Shown piece after piece: positions 34,518 through 44,755 of a stretch of DNA of 64,000 bases. The DNA is from Saprospiraceae bacterium (GTDB taxonomy: Bacteria > Bacteroidota > Bacteroidia > Chitinophagales > Saprospiraceae): positions 62,001 to 126,000 of the forward strand of contig JANQPA010000077.1 of NCBI GenBank assembly GCA_028285545.1, given 5' to 3'. Both the position numbers and the translations under genes were made by a program. The number at the start of each line of letters is the position of its first letter. The first letter of the stretch is position 1. The notes under the pieces were generated by a model that was given only the letters and a program-made list of their open reading frames with translations, had not been told where the DNA came from and ran no database searches.

Positions 34518-36884
34518 CTATAATTCAAAGGCTATGGAAGCAACTATTCTTCTTGGGGGTTGAGGTACAAAGGAACCAAAGATCGAACGTTGAAAAGTTT
34601 CTACATTGTTGAGGTTTTGAGCATTTAGCTGAAACCTAAAGTGTTTATACTGATATCCTAGCATTAAATCCAAGCGAGTAAATCCTTCGATAATATTTTC
34701 CTCCGAATTAAATTTATCGCCAAACATATCACCTTGTTGAAACAGTCCTCCACCAATAAAAAGTCCAGGGATGCCTTGTTTGAAGGTGTACTGAGTCCAA
34801 AGGCTAAATTTTGTATTTGGGTTATTGGGCAATTCATTCCCAGCAAAATCTGTTGGTTCTGAGTCCCCACTTTGAACTATTTCGCTAATCACTTCCGTTT
34901 TAAAGTAGGAAAAGGCTCCAAAAAACTGCCAATTATCTAAAAGTTTACCGTTAATATCCAATTCCACACCCTGACTACTATGTTCACCTGATTGATTGGC
35001 TCTGAAATTATTGGGGTCAGAGATACTTCCATTTGCATTAATGATCTCAAATTGCAAGACATTTTTTCGGTTTAAATCGAAATAAGAAAGGGTAATACCT
35101 AAGCGATCATTAAGCAATGATTGCTTGATTCCAAACTCAATTTGGTCTCCTAAAAGCGGTTCAGGATTATCTAAACCTCTACCTGGCTGTGGAGTGACCG
35201 AACTGAATGATTCAGCATAACTTCCGTATAGTGTCAGATTGTCAATTACTTCAAAGGTAAATCCAACTCTTGGTGTAAAGCGGGATTCGGAAGTTTCCGG
35301 ATTATCTGCTGGTTCTTCAGCATCTCCACTATAATTTGTACCATCTGTAAATTGACTAAAACGCCCTCCAATAAGCAGGTTAAGACGGTCATCAAATAAG
35401 GATACTAGATCCTGGATATTAAATCCTATTCTTCTGGTGAATGGTGAGACGTCATCATCTAGGGGTGGCGCTGAACTCAATGCTGTATTTACCCAAACCG
35501 GATCGTTTAAGGATAGCCCTCCGGGGATTGGAAAAACAAAATTACCAACCACAGGCCGAGAGATATGAGAAATATCAAAGCCTGCCAGGAGACGATGTTT
35601 CACCGAACCTGTCTGGACTTCTCCACTTATATCCAGGAAGTTGGAAAAAGTATTGGTTCGACTTCTTTCACTATAATCGCCAAAACTGAAAGCTACACTG
35701 TCAGTAGCTGCATTATAAATAGGATATACATCGTGTAATAGTCTGTTTTGATTGGAAAAAGAGGTCACATTACGAACTTGCCATGATTTAGAAAATCGAT
35801 GAACAAGTGTAGTCGTTACCATATTGTTGTTTCCTCTAGAAGTGCCATCTGGATATCCATAGAAGTTAGAATTATCAAGCTGCTGTGCTCTTTCAATAGA
35901 TAGACCTACCGGAAATCCCCAGTCAATGGTCGCTTCATTTTGCATAAAAAGAGCATCTACATTCAACGTTGTTTGGTTACCGATATTCCATAACAGGCTT
36001 GGGGCAATCATAAATTGCTCATTGGATACATCATCTCTGAAGCTATTGGAAGATTCATATACTGTATTTAAGCGATAACTAAGTTTATCTGCCAGCTTAC
36101 CACCCATGTCAATTGAAGGGCGGAAAAGACCATATTCTCCTATTTTTAACTCCAAGGTGGCATGATCGTATCCCAATGGTTTTTTGGTTACAAAATTGAT
36201 GATTCCTCCTGGTTCCACGTCCCCATAAAGGATAGAAGCGGGTCCTTTTAGTACCTGCACTTCCTCAACATAATTTGAATAGGGAGTTCTAAGCATAACC
36301 CCATTAATCCTATAGTTTTCTGGTCCTCCTGCAAGACCGATGTCAAAGCCTCTGATATTGATATTATCACTGATGCCATAAGAACCAAATTTGGAAACAC
36401 TGCTTACATTTCTCAAAGCATCCTCTAAAGAAATTGCCTGCTGTTGAACCAGTAATTCCTGCGGCACAATATTTAAAGAAAGAGGAGTTTGCTCCAAGGG
36501 TGCATTTAGTCGGATAGCATGGATGGTTCTTCTTTTTTGGCCATAAACCGCCACTTCATCCAAATGATAAGTTGCACTGATAAGTGAAATGTCCAGTGTA
36601 GTCGTTTCATTAGCATTTACGGAAATCTCAAATTGCTGTTCCTGAAAACCAATTTTTGATACTCCAAGGATATATTCACCAACAGGAATATTTTCTAACA
36701 AGTATTTACCTTCGGAATTAGAAGTCACACCATATGAGCTTTGTACCAAAAATATATGGGCACCTTCTTCAGGAGTATTTTCTGCTCCATTAATTGTTCC
36801 TGAAATATTGCCTGTAGTTTGAGCAAATACAGCTTGTGATAAAAAAAGAAGAATTACTAAGAGTCGGGTGATTAAACATTGCAT
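34518..36884 (-). CDS. TonB-dependent siderophore/metallophore receptor
   Basis: 788 residues. Signal peptide 1-21; CarboxypepD_reg-like domain about 24-105 (ISGTINGAENTPEEGAHIFL); plug about 120-250 with LEDALRNVSSV, VQVLKGPASILYGDVEPGG and INFVTKKP; a 22-strand barrel ending with Phe-Glu-Leu. The plug wording is that of ferrichrome/coprogen-type (FhuA/FhuE) receptors. Last gene of the operon starting with the ATPase at 43209, following four ABC-2 permeases at 12-bp spacing, under a twin Zur-like operator. So it most likely imports a zinc chelate, though the family also includes iron receptors. Confidence 0.93.
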   Translation of the reverse strand: MQCLITRLLVILLFLSQAVFAQTTGNISGTINGAENTPEEGAHIFLVQSSYGVTSNSEGKYLLENIPVGEYILGVSKIGFQEQQFEISVNANETTTLDISLISATYHLDEVAVYGQKRRTIHAIRLNAPLEQTPLSLNIVPQELLVQQQAISLEDALRNVSSVSKFGSYGISDNINIRGFDIGLAGGPENYRINGVMLRTPYSNYVEEVQVLKGPASILYGDVEPGGIINFVTKKPLGYDHATLELKIGEYGLFRPSIDMGGKLADKLSYRLNTVYESSNSFRDDVSNEQFMIAPSLLWNIGNQTTLNVDALFMQNEATIDWGFPVGLSIERAQQLDNSNFYGYPDGTSRGNNNMVTTTLVHRFSKSWQVRNVTSFSNQNRLLHDVYPIYNAATDSVAFSFGDYSERSRTNTFSNFLDISGEVQTGSVKHRLLAGFDISHISRPVVGNFVFPIPGGLSLNDPVWVNTALSSAPPLDDDVSPFTRRIGFNIQDLVSLFDDRLNLLIGGRFSQFTDGTNYSGDAEEPADNPETSESRFTPRVGFTFEVIDNLTLYGSYAESFSSVTPQPGRGLDNPEPLLGDQIEFGIKQSLLNDRLGITLSYFDLNRKNVLQFEIINANGSISDPNNFRANQSGEHSSQGVELDINGKLLDNWQFFGAFSYFKTEVISEIVQSGDSEPTDFAGNELPNNPNTKFSLWTQYTFKQGIPGLFIGGGLFQQGDMFGDKFNSEENIIEGFTRLDLMLGYQYKHFRFQLNAQNLNNVETFQRSIFGSFVPQPPRRIVASIAFEL

Positions 36885-36896
36885 GATTTACAAATT

Positions 36897-38348
36897 TTAT
36901 TTTTGTATGATTCGAGTGCTTTTTTTAGAAAGAAAAAGAATAGCTATTCCTATCCCTATCAAATAAATAATTAGAGCTAATGCATCAGGCCAAAAAACGC
37001 TTGGAATTTGTTGGCGATCAAATACAAATTCAGGCAGGTTTTTGATCTCTTCTGAAGTGAAGGCATGGTTGGTGAATAAGCCTTTGAAGACAAATTGACG
37101 GTATTGATGAGCATAATCTTGACTCTGTTTTAAAAAACTTCTGTGGTATCTGGTAGAAGTTCCTGCCAATTCTGTTAATGCATTTTGAAAAATCATGGCG
37201 GGAGATGAAATTCTTAATTGACTGAACCATTGATTCCTTTTGTCAATTTTATCTTCATACTCCTGAGCTTTTGGTTGATGTTTTAACTGAGCAAGGTATT
37301 GTTTAGCCAAGAAATTGATATTCCATCCCGTGGAATTGGACATATCTTTGGTAATGGGATCATCCGATGACCAATCCGGATGTAAGCGAAATAATGCCAC
37401 CATTTCCTGCCTCAGGTTACTTTCAATCTCATTATAAACCTCCTGATGGTGATTGATAATTTCAAGTCTTGTAGGAACAGGATGCAACTCTTTACCTAGC
37501 TGATTAATAAAGGAAGGGATTAAGAAAACCAGCAATACCCAAATACTTGTAAGTAAAATGAGGCTTCTGCTTGAATTGGCCCCAGATAGGTTTACTAAAA
37601 AACATAGAATGAACCAAAAAGCAGTATACAAAAAAAGAAGGATCGTCAGCTGACCGAATTCAATTGGATGTTGAAAGATTGAAACTCCAAAAATGCTCAA
37701 AAGAGCAAAAGTGAAAATGATCAGTAGAGAAAAAAGAGTAAAAAACCGGATACTAATTTTGATCAATAACCAGGTTGACACTTTTATAGGTTGTGAAGCG
37801 ATCAGTTTTAACCTGCCCGTTTCTCTTTCACTGGACAAAATATTGAAGGAAATCAATAAGATGATTAATGGCAAAAGATAGGTCCAAACGAAGGCAAGAT
37901 CCAATTGTCCAAAAAGCTGTTCAATTGGACTTATCAATTCACTGGATGCCCGCTCATAAGAGCTGTTAAAATAGAGGACAATTTTTTTATAGTTACTGTA
38001 TAAATCACCTTGTCCAATAGCAATCAGGGCATAAGCATTTGATGGTATCCAAGATAGACGATGGTTATTATAAGTAAGTCGAACCCCACTTGTAGGCAAG
38101 GTATATTGACCTTCATATGTAGCCAAGCCTTTATTTAAGGAATCTATTTGTGAAATTAACAGCTGGTCATTTTGCCTGACTAACTCTAGTTGTACTGTGA
38201 GTTGCTTGTTTTTATCAGCCAAGTGGTAGTAAGTATTCCAAGAAGCAAAGGACATTAAAAACAAGAGCAGAAATAATAAGCCTAAAAAGCCATAATCTCT
38301 GGATAGCAGCCGCAATTCTGTTCGTACCATCTGACCATATATCCCCAT
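36897..38348 (-). CDS. ABC-2 (NosY/DUF3526-like) permease, type B
   Basis: 483 residues. TM1 about 20-38, an extracytoplasmic domain with AIGQGDLYS, then PIEQLFGQLDLAFVWTYLLP entering TM2, the coupling stretch SSERETGRLKLIASQ, further TMs, a second large domain and a last TM. The NosY-type ATPase-facing motif is ERETGRLKL. One of four permeases in ABC module 1; type B members share GQxD and LxxGxLDLxF. It starts 2 bp after its type A partner. Confidence 0.85.
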   Translation of the reverse strand: MGIYGQMVRTELRLLSRDYGFLGLLFLLLFLMSFASWNTYYHLADKNKQLTVQLELVRQNDQLLISQIDSLNKGLATYEGQYTLPTSGVRLTYNNHRLSWIPSNAYALIAIGQGDLYSNYKKIVLYFNSSYERASSELISPIEQLFGQLDLAFVWTYLLPLIILLISFNILSSERETGRLKLIASQPIKVSTWLLIKISIRFFTLFSLLIIFTFALLSIFGVSIFQHPIEFGQLTILLFLYTAFWFILCFLVNLSGANSSRSLILLTSIWVLLVFLIPSFINQLGKELHPVPTRLEIINHHQEVYNEIESNLRQEMVALFRLHPDWSSDDPITKDMSNSTGWNINFLAKQYLAQLKHQPKAQEYEDKIDKRNQWFSQLRISSPAMIFQNALTELAGTSTRYHRSFLKQSQDYAHQYRQFVFKGLFTNHAFTSEEIKNLPEFVFDRQQIPSVFWPDALALIIYLIGIGIAILFLSKKSTRIIQK

Positions 38349-38350
38349 GC

Positions 38351-39763
38351 CTAAACGACTTTGATTTTTCTACTAAAAACAACCATTGCCAGGAAACTTA
38401 AAATCATCCAGGCGAAGATTATGGAATATTCAAAATAGTGATCCTTTATGATTTGATCCGATGCCTCCCACTGGTATTCAAACTTAGGAGCATTGGCCCA
38501 TACCTCAGTATTTGCTTTATATCTTTCAACTCCTTTTGCATTCTCAGCTATATTCATGTTAAGTGCTGTATTTAAAACCACTCGATATTGCTCAGCCTTT
38601 TCTTCGAAATGCCATTGAAAGTTGTAGTCCGTCCGGGCCATGGACATGGACAAAAACCGCACCGAAAGGAAGGGGGATAGAAAGCCGCTTAAGCGAAATA
38701 CCTTGCGTTGTTTATGATACTGTGCTTTTAATAAATTGAAGTGTTTGGTATAAATCTCAGATTCATACTTTTCACCTTCCGCAAGCAAAAGGCCTCCATA
38801 ATCTACTGGCAATTCTTCGATGGTCTTTACTCCATACTCCTGAAGCACTTTCTGCTGAAAATCCTGTGCTGCTTCATTCCAGAAGTTATGGCCATTAAGT
38901 CCATTTTTTTGATCTTCATTGATGTTATCGATAAAAGTCTGCAGGCTTGGAAAAGGGTATAATTGCCCCGCCAAATTGCTGGAAAGCTTAGGAATAATTA
39001 GGGTGACAAGAATCCAAAAAGTTAATAAAGTTACAAGGGACTTGCCTGATGACTTTGAACGGCTTGAAACCAACACTATTAAACTAACAAATACAATGAG
39101 GTAAATTAGATAGGAAGCATTGAAGATTAACCATTCTAGTATTTCTATTCCGGAACTTCCTCCCAAATAAGCATAACTTAACACTACGCTCAAGCAATAC
39201 ACTATAAAAAGGAGCATCATTAAGATCAATAAAGCTACCCATTTACCTAAAGCCAATTGGGTAGTTGTGGCACCTTGAGCCAATAGAAGCCTTATGGTTT
39301 GCGCTTCTTTTTCTTCGGTAAAGGTATTGTAGCCAAGAAAGATTAAAAGGATAGGGAAAAGATACAATAGTACAAAATTAGGCGTGAGTTCTCCAAAACG
39401 GAACAGGCCAGAATGATCTTTTGCCTGATTCAAAGTGCTTTGTTTGCGCTCATGAGCGCCGAGGTGAATCACTTGTCCTGTATATTGCTGGATTCCTTTA
39501 TCCAACATTGCTAAAGGATAAATCGGTTCTATAGCATAGGTGCCATCATGAGCTGCATCATGAGGATCTTTTTCTGCTTGACTTTCCCAATTGAGCCTGC
39601 TCTGAAGAAGATTTTCCTGGTATTGGTCCTGAGATAAGGAGTAATCCCTTATACTCAACACCATGGAAGCCAATAGCATTAAGGTGGTGCATATCACCAA
39701 TAACCTCGCATGGCCATCTCTTGAATACCTTAGTAATTCAAATTTTGCAATGAATACAATCAT
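38351..39763 (-). CDS. ABC-2 (NosY/DUF3526-like) permease, type A
   Basis: 470 residues. TM1 about 18-40; an extracytoplasmic region with DPHDAAHDG and LGAH, histidines conserved in the other type A members; then RFGELTPNFVLLYLFPILL (TM2) and EEKEAQTIRLLLAQG facing the ATPase; C-terminal TM. Pairs with the type B gene downstream. Substrate unknown; the conserved outer His residues suggest metal sensing or binding. Confidence 0.85.
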   Translation of the reverse strand: MIVFIAKFELLRYSRDGHARLLVICTTLMLLASMVLSIRDYSLSQDQYQENLLQSRLNWESQAEKDPHDAAHDGTYAIEPIYPLAMLDKGIQQYTGQVIHLGAHERKQSTLNQAKDHSGLFRFGELTPNFVLLYLFPILLIFLGYNTFTEEKEAQTIRLLLAQGATTTQLALGKWVALLILMMLLFIVYCLSVVLSYAYLGGSSGIEILEWLIFNASYLIYLIVFVSLIVLVSSRSKSSGKSLVTLLTFWILVTLIIPKLSSNLAGQLYPFPSLQTFIDNINEDQKNGLNGHNFWNEAAQDFQQKVLQEYGVKTIEELPVDYGGLLLAEGEKYESEIYTKHFNLLKAQYHKQRKVFRLSGFLSPFLSVRFLSMSMARTDYNFQWHFEEKAEQYRVVLNTALNMNIAENAKGVERYKANTEVWANAPKFEYQWEASDQIIKDHYFEYSIIFAWMILSFLAMVVFSRKIKVV

Positions 39764-39774
39764 AATTGGTTCCT

Positions 39775-41088
39775 CTACTCTTCAAGCTTTGCTTGAAGCT
39801 CCATCAACTCAGTTTTATTGAAATTTTCATCGTCAAAAATTTTGGGGTAGTATGTGTTTTTAAGATCATCATGAAATTCATGGATTCTTTTCACAAAACG
39901 AATGTGGCTCTCCCGGTCTGTTTTGGAAATACTTGAAAAGTTTTCATGTACCATCGCTGCTGGTGCCAGCCACTGCCATTTCTTCAACAATTGATTTCGC
40001 TTTGCAACCTGACTTTCATATTCCTGGTTAAGAGAATTGGCTTTATCATCGAATAAGGTAAAGCTGGCATAATACCATTGGTTAAAATTAATGGAATCTC
40101 CCTTGTCGTATTCTGGATATTTAGGATAAAATTGATCATAAACAAATGACCGGGGTGACCCCCAGACTTTACCACTCAAAGTCCTTAATTCATGAACACT
40201 ATCTGTACGATTGGGTAAAGGAGTTTTAGCCGACACAAACAGGTTGAGCAAGGCTGGAGAAATCATAGTCAAAAGCAACCAAATCCCCAGGCCATATATT
40301 GCACTGGTGGCACTGCTTTTGCGAAGAGCGATTATTCCTGCCATGACAGCGGTCCAGAATAGGCAGTAGGTATAAATCAAGCCCAGGCTTTGAAAAAATA
40401 TTCCGGCATTTTGTCCCAGTGATATTCCTTGTAATAAAAAACCCAGGAGAAGTAAACCTGTTGCTGATCCTAGAACAATTAATAAGCGCAATAGACCTTT
40501 TCCCATTAAGACTGTGGAGAGTTTAACAGATTGTGATTGCAGCAAGGTAAGAGTTCCCCCTTCTTTTTCCTTTGCGTAGAGGTCATAAAATAAGGCAACT
40601 ATCAGCAAGGGTAATAAAAAGATAATAACATATGACAGGTCAAAATTCCCGGTAAGCAGTTTCATAGGATTGGCCAATTCACCAATATTCATTTGTCGGG
40701 CTAAATCTGTAACATTTAATCCATAATATACTGGAAATAAATCCCTTTGACCCAAACATAATCCAGCTAATGGTGGAGTATGATGTAATACATAATAGGT
40801 AAAATGTTTGCTCCGTCCTTCCCCAGTCGGAGAGACAGCTCTTCGAAAATTTATCTGGTTGGCTTTAATGGAGGTATCAAGGCTGACCCAGGTCAAAAGA
40901 CTATCAAATTGTTGGCGTTCGTATTCCTGCACCGTTGCCATCCGATCTTCCTGCTTCTGAATTTCAAATTTCCCAAAATAGATACCATAAATTCCTGCTC
41001 CAAAGAAGACCAGCAAAAGAATGATTAGGGTATTATTTCGCCAAAGGTTTTTCCACTCAAAACGGCAAATATGAAGGAGGTTTTTCAT
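39775..41088 (-). CDS. ABC-2 (NosY/DUF3526-like) permease, type B
   Basis: 437 residues. TM1 about 17-35; extracytoplasmic PPLAGLCLGQRDLF; NPMKLLTGNFDLSYVIIFLLP (TM2); KEKEGGTLTLLQSQ facing the ATPase; further TMs, then a large segment with no final hydrophobic helix: the C-terminus ends in a helical, charged stretch, unlike its paralogues which close with a TM. This shortening may be a loss of the last helix or a real variant. Overlaps the type A gene upstream by 4 bp. Confidence 0.85.
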   Translation of the reverse strand: MKNLLHICRFEWKNLWRNNTLIILLLVFFGAGIYGIYFGKFEIQKQEDRMATVQEYERQQFDSLLTWVSLDTSIKANQINFRRAVSPTGEGRSKHFTYYVLHHTPPLAGLCLGQRDLFPVYYGLNVTDLARQMNIGELANPMKLLTGNFDLSYVIIFLLPLLIVALFYDLYAKEKEGGTLTLLQSQSVKLSTVLMGKGLLRLLIVLGSATGLLLLGFLLQGISLGQNAGIFFQSLGLIYTYCLFWTAVMAGIIALRKSSATSAIYGLGIWLLLTMISPALLNLFVSAKTPLPNRTDSVHELRTLSGKVWGSPRSFVYDQFYPKYPEYDKGDSINFNQWYYASFTLFDDKANSLNQEYESQVAKRNQLLKKWQWLAPAAMVHENFSSISKTDRESHIRFVKRIHEFHDDLKNTYYPKIFDDENFNKTELMELQAKLEE

Positions 41089-42503
41089 AATCTGGATATT
41101 TTAGGTGCATAAATTGAGGCAAGGGTAAATAGAGCTACCAGCCAAAAAACAAGTGCAGTTACACTTCTCCATTGAACTGATATAATCTTTCCAATATCTG
41201 GTGCCTCATAGGAAAAAGATTCAATGCTTTCCCACATTTCCTTATCTACTCTATAATCTTCTGTCCCGGGTTTGTCATTCACCTCCATATCCTTATTCAT
41301 TTTTTTAACAAAAGCTCTTCGATAATTCTCTGCTGCTTTGACAAATGCGACATGGTGATGAAAGTCTGTCCCAGAAAAGGCCATTGAAAGGTTGCGAATG
41401 GCCAGATAAGGATTGATAAACCCAGCCCATTCTGATACGCGGTTTTGCTTTTTGAAAATATTTTCAACCTTTGAGAACTCGTGATCATACACCTGATCTG
41501 TGTATTCTTCTCCTGCTTGCATAGCAATACCTCTCCAATTAACAGGCAAATCCTCAGTCTTTGATACATTATATTCGTCAAGTACCTGCTTTTTAAGATC
41601 AGCCAGGCGTGCATCAGAGGGATTATGACCATCTATTCCATTTTCCACCTTTTCAGCAATGGTTTTGCGAAACTCATATTGGGAAGGTGTTGGATAAACT
41701 TTATCAGCAAGGTTGGTAGTTGCTTTAGGTAAAATAATGCAGGCAGCAATCCAAAGACCTAATAAACTTAGCAAGGAAAAACTAGAACTTTTGGAGAAAG
41801 CAGAAATGATGACACTTAACAGAACAAAAATTAATAAATACAAGGAATAGCTTGCCAAAAGGCCCATAAATTTAACCCCTACATGCGGATCAAAACCAGC
41901 AGAAGCCTGGTCAAGTAAAAAATAGGCCAAACAAATCACTGGGATAAAAATGAGTAAAACCAATGCATAGGTCCCCCATACCTTGCCCATCAGCAGCTTT
42001 CTCATTGAAATTCCTTGTCCATGTATTAATTTAAGGGTCCCTTCCTCCCGCTCTCGACTAAATATATTAAAGGTCAAAAAAATGATTAATAATGGAAGAA
42101 GTACTTGCAATACCAAGGCAGCAGTTAATTCTCCAAATCGCGTCATACCATTACCTTCCTGAGCGGCGCTGTACAGCACTTCATTCTGTTTGTGGGCCTC
42201 TAGAAACACAGAAACCCCAGTATAATTATCTAATCCTAGATCCAAAAAACTGAGAACAGGCTTGGGTTTAAAGGCAAACTGGCCATAATGGGCTGCACTA
42301 TGAGGATGCTTCGCTCCTTGATTGACCCATTTATCATACATGGTTGCCTGAGCTTCTGCACGTTCTTTTTGTATTTGTTTTTGACCTTGGCGACCTACCA
42401 AAACTGATACCAACATCAATAAGATAAGAAAGGTGCCTGCAAATTGGATTCGTGTGTCGCGAAGGGCACTCTGGATTTCCTTTTTAATGATCAATCGCAA
42501 CAT
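41085..42503 (-). CDS. ABC-2 (NosY/DUF3526-like) permease, type A
   Basis: 472 residues. TM1 about 20-40; outer motif HPHSAAHYGQFAFKP and LEAHKQNE; RFGELTAALVLQVLLPLLI (TM2); SREREEGTLKLIHGQG; C-terminal TM near 445-465. It overlaps the ATPase gene by 20 bp, so translation is probably coupled. First permease of module 1, which unusually has two type A and two type B subunits for one ATPase gene. Confidence 0.87.
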   Translation of the reverse strand: MLRLIIKKEIQSALRDTRIQFAGTFLILLMLVSVLVGRQGQKQIQKERAEAQATMYDKWVNQGAKHPHSAAHYGQFAFKPKPVLSFLDLGLDNYTGVSVFLEAHKQNEVLYSAAQEGNGMTRFGELTAALVLQVLLPLLIIFLTFNIFSREREEGTLKLIHGQGISMRKLLMGKVWGTYALVLLIFIPVICLAYFLLDQASAGFDPHVGVKFMGLLASYSLYLLIFVLLSVIISAFSKSSSFSLLSLLGLWIAACIILPKATTNLADKVYPTPSQYEFRKTIAEKVENGIDGHNPSDARLADLKKQVLDEYNVSKTEDLPVNWRGIAMQAGEEYTDQVYDHEFSKVENIFKKQNRVSEWAGFINPYLAIRNLSMAFSGTDFHHHVAFVKAAENYRRAFVKKMNKDMEVNDKPGTEDYRVDKEMWESIESFSYEAPDIGKIISVQWRSVTALVFWLVALFTLASIYAPKISRL

Positions 42504-43209
42504 GATTTTCAGTTTTCATGGTTTCCAAATACAATTGCTCCAATTCGTTCAACTTTATCTCGTCGCTCTTTAAAGAATGGATTAAAACCCCTTCTTTCAT
42601 AATACCTATATGAGTGCCCGTCTCTTTTGCTCGAAAAAGATCATGTGTAGCCATTAAAATGGCCACATTATTTTCACGCATTTCTTTTAACAATTGAGCG
42701 AAGTCATTACTGGCCTGTGGATCAAGTCCAGAGGTGGGTTCATCTAATAAAAGGTTATCAGCTTGCTTGGCTTTTGCTATGGCAATACCAACCTTTTGAC
42801 GCATTCCCTTGGAATATTTGGCCACCCTTTTATTAATGGCATCACTTTGTAGCCCTACAGCCTCCAACAATTGAGTGCCTGTTACTTTATCAGGCAAATT
42901 GCCTCCTAATCCAGCAAAAAACTGCAAGTTTTCCAGACCGGTCAGATTACTATATAAATTTAGGTTCTCAGGGATGTAAGCCAAGTGCTTTTTTGTGGCC
43001 TGAGCCTGACTTGTTACATCTAAGGAATTTATTTTAATTTGTCCCGAAGTCGGTTGTATGAAGTTCATAAACAGGTTAATAGTAGTAGTTTTACCTGCTC
43101 CATTAGCTCCAAGAAGGCAATAAATATCTCCTGGGTTTACTTGCAAATTAAGGTCATCTACAGCGACGAAGTCCCCATAGCGTTTACTAAGATTTTTGGC
43201 TTCCAACAT
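42484..43209 (-). CDS. ABC-2-type transporter ATPase (module 1)
   Basis: 241 residues. Walker A GANGAGKTT, signature YSKGMRQKVG, Walker B LLLDEPTSGLDP, switch His in MATHD. CcmA/NosF-like. Heads the six-gene unit of four permeases and the TonB receptor; a twin Zur-like operator lies 17-71 bp upstream. Closely resembles the ATPases of modules 2 and 3. Confidence 0.95.
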   Translation of the reverse strand: MLEAKNLSKRYGDFVAVDDLNLQVNPGDIYCLLGANGAGKTTTINLFMNFIQPTSGQIKINSLDVTSQAQATKKHLAYIPENLNLYSNLTGLENLQFFAGLGGNLPDKVTGTQLLEAVGLQSDAINKRVAKYSKGMRQKVGIAIAKAKQADNLLLDEPTSGLDPQASNDFAQLLKEMRENNVAILMATHDLFRAKETGTHIGIMKEGVLIHSLKSDEIKLNELEQLYLETMKTENHVAIDH

Positions 43210-43225
43210 ATTTAGATGGTTTTAA

Positions 43226-43280
43226 ATGCAATACTGTTTCAAAAATACAAAAGAATTTATCAATCGCAACTTAGTTGCAT
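43226..43280 (-). promoter_or_regulatory. Twin Zur-like operator before ABC module 1
   Basis: ATGCAATACTGTTTCAA (43226-43242, one half degenerate) and TCGCAACTTAGTTGCAT (43264-43280), centres 38 bp apart, directly upstream of the ATPase gene. Confidence 0.75.
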
Positions 43281-43289
43281 TTGGACCAT

Positions 43290-43461
43290 AAAACGAAGCT
43301 GTCTCATCCGGACGGATTCGCCAACCAATACTATTTTTTTGAGAGCATTTTATTAAGGAAAAATTTCATTTTTCCTTAATAAAATGCTCTCAAAAAGAAA
43401 ATTATTTGGCGGATCAGAACCTGTCTACCGACAAGTAGAAGTTATGAGACGCCCTCGTTTT
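43290..43461. mobile_element. 172-bp MITE-like element with central hairpin
   Basis: Terminal inverted repeats AAAACGAAGCTGTCTCAT (43290-43307) and ATGAGACGCCCTCGTTTT (43444-43461) match at 15 of 18 positions; the GCTGTCTCAT end resembles termini of some IS elements. TTGGAC/GTCCAA just outside extends the symmetry. The centre is a perfect 28-bp inverted repeat (43336-43363 with 43369-43396, loop TTTCA). No transposase and no clear target duplication. It lies between a Zur-like operator and the end of a GTPase gene, and its hairpin probably also ends transcription of the GTPase operon. Confidence 0.6.
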
Positions 43462-43518
43462 GTCCAACAAAAAGTTTGTGAAATTCTAGTTCGTCCCAGT
43501 CAGTATCTTCTAATTCTG

Positions 43519-44736
43519 CTATTGGAGTCTTGGTATAGGCCATTCATCCCGATACCCTTGTTTTCGGAGTTTGGGGCCAATCTCCTCCTCAGTGGATAAA
43601 CAATTATTGAGGTCGGTTCGAATTTTTTCTTCATCCATATCTTGGCCAATAAATACAATTTCATTTTTCCTGTCTCCAAAAACCCTATGCCAATCCATTT
43701 CTATTATTTTTTGATTTTCAACAAAAACGGCATAACGAATTCGCTTTTCATAGGGCATACTACTCCACCATACACCTGCACTATCAGCACGAAGAGATCC
43801 ACCGGCTTGACTCCATACTAATGCTTGCTCTGGTCTTGATACTAACCAAAACAAACCTTTACTCCGAATAACGGTGCTTGGAAAACTATTTTCGACATAA
43901 TCCCAAAAGCGTACCGGATCAAAAGGTTTTTTACTACGATATACAAAGGAGCTAATACCATACTCTTCCGTTTCGGGAGTATGCTCGCCTTTGTTTAATT
44001 CTTCGATCCAACCAGCACTTTGTTCGGCTTCTTCGAAGTTAAAAAGTCCGGTGTTGAGGATCTCATTTGGGCTAACCTTACTGAAAGTGGATTCGATGAT
44101 CTTTGCTCCAGGGTTTAGTTTTTTAATAGCGGCTTTTAAAACACCTAAAGTTTCTTTATTTACCAGGTCTGCTTTATTAAGAAGAATCACATTGGCAAAC
44201 TCTATTTGGTCAGTCAACAAGTTGACAATAGTGCGATAGTCTCCTTCCATATCTGTTAGGTTTCTATCCATGAGGAGTTCTGGACTACCAAAGTCTTTGA
44301 AAAAATTGAAGGCATCCACCACGGTAACCATGGTATCGATATAGCTAAACTGAGATAGATCTATGCCATTATTTTCGTCTACAAAGCTGAAAGTCTGCGC
44401 TACTGGTACCGGCTCGCTAATACCCGTGCTTTCAATCAACAAATAATCAAATCGATTTTCTTTGGCCAGGCGTTCAACTTCTACCATTAGGTCCTCTCGA
44501 AGGGTGCAGCAAATGCAGCCGTTACTCATTTCCACCAGTTTCTCTTCTGTTCTGGACAGGGTGTTTTCACTCTTTACCATCTCGGCATCGATGTTTACCT
44601 CGCTCATATCATTTACAATCACAGCTACCTTTAAACCCTCTTTGTTATGTAAAACATGGTTGAGCAGGGTTGTTTTTCCAGCACCTAAAAAGCCAGAAAG
44701 TACAGTTACAGGGAGTTTCTTTATATTTTCCACCAC
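43519..44736 (-). CDS. COG0523 (CobW/ZagA-like) GTPase, paralogue 1
   Basis: 405 residues. P-loop GFLGAGKTT, metal motif GCICCTL, Walker B region [16 protein letters not shown] guanine motif, and a CobW_C domain (about 270-390). COG0523 proteins are GTP-dependent metal chaperones, and Zur-controlled members deliver zinc to essential enzymes in zinc starvation. Last gene of the operon from 50922. The usual His-rich linker is missing here, unlike paralogue 2. Confidence 0.93.
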   Translation of the reverse strand: MVENIKKLPVTVLSGFLGAGKTTLLNHVLHNKEGLKVAVIVNDMSEVNIDAEMVKSENTLSRTEEKLVEMSNGCICCTLREDLMVEVERLAKENRFDYLLIESTGISEPVPVAQTFSFVDENNGIDLSQFSYIDTMVTVVDAFNFFKDFGSPELLMDRNLTDMEGDYRTIVNLLTDQIEFANVILLNKADLVNKETLGVLKAAIKKLNPGAKIIESTFSKVSPNEILNTGLFNFEEAEQSAGWIEELNKGEHTPETEEYGISSFVYRSKKPFDPVRFWDYVENSFPSTVIRSKGLFWLVSRPEQALVWSQAGGSLRADSAGVWWSSMPYEKRIRYAVFVENQKIIEMDWHRVFGDRKNEIVFIGQDMDEEKIRTDLNNCLSTEEEIGPKLRKQGYRDEWPIPRLQ

Positions 44737-44755
44737 TAAAATCTTTTTTTAAATT

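Noticed and set aside
24864-43209. Pure iron-siderophore locus under Fur
   Set aside because: Receptor and binding-protein families are iron-like, but COG0523, DUF1826, His-rich proteins and the shared non-Fur-box operators favour zinc. Iron cannot be fully excluded.
43336-43396. Simple terminator only
   Set aside because: The flanking 18-bp inverted ends extend symmetry to 172 bp, so a MITE-like element explains more, though the hairpin may also terminate transcription.
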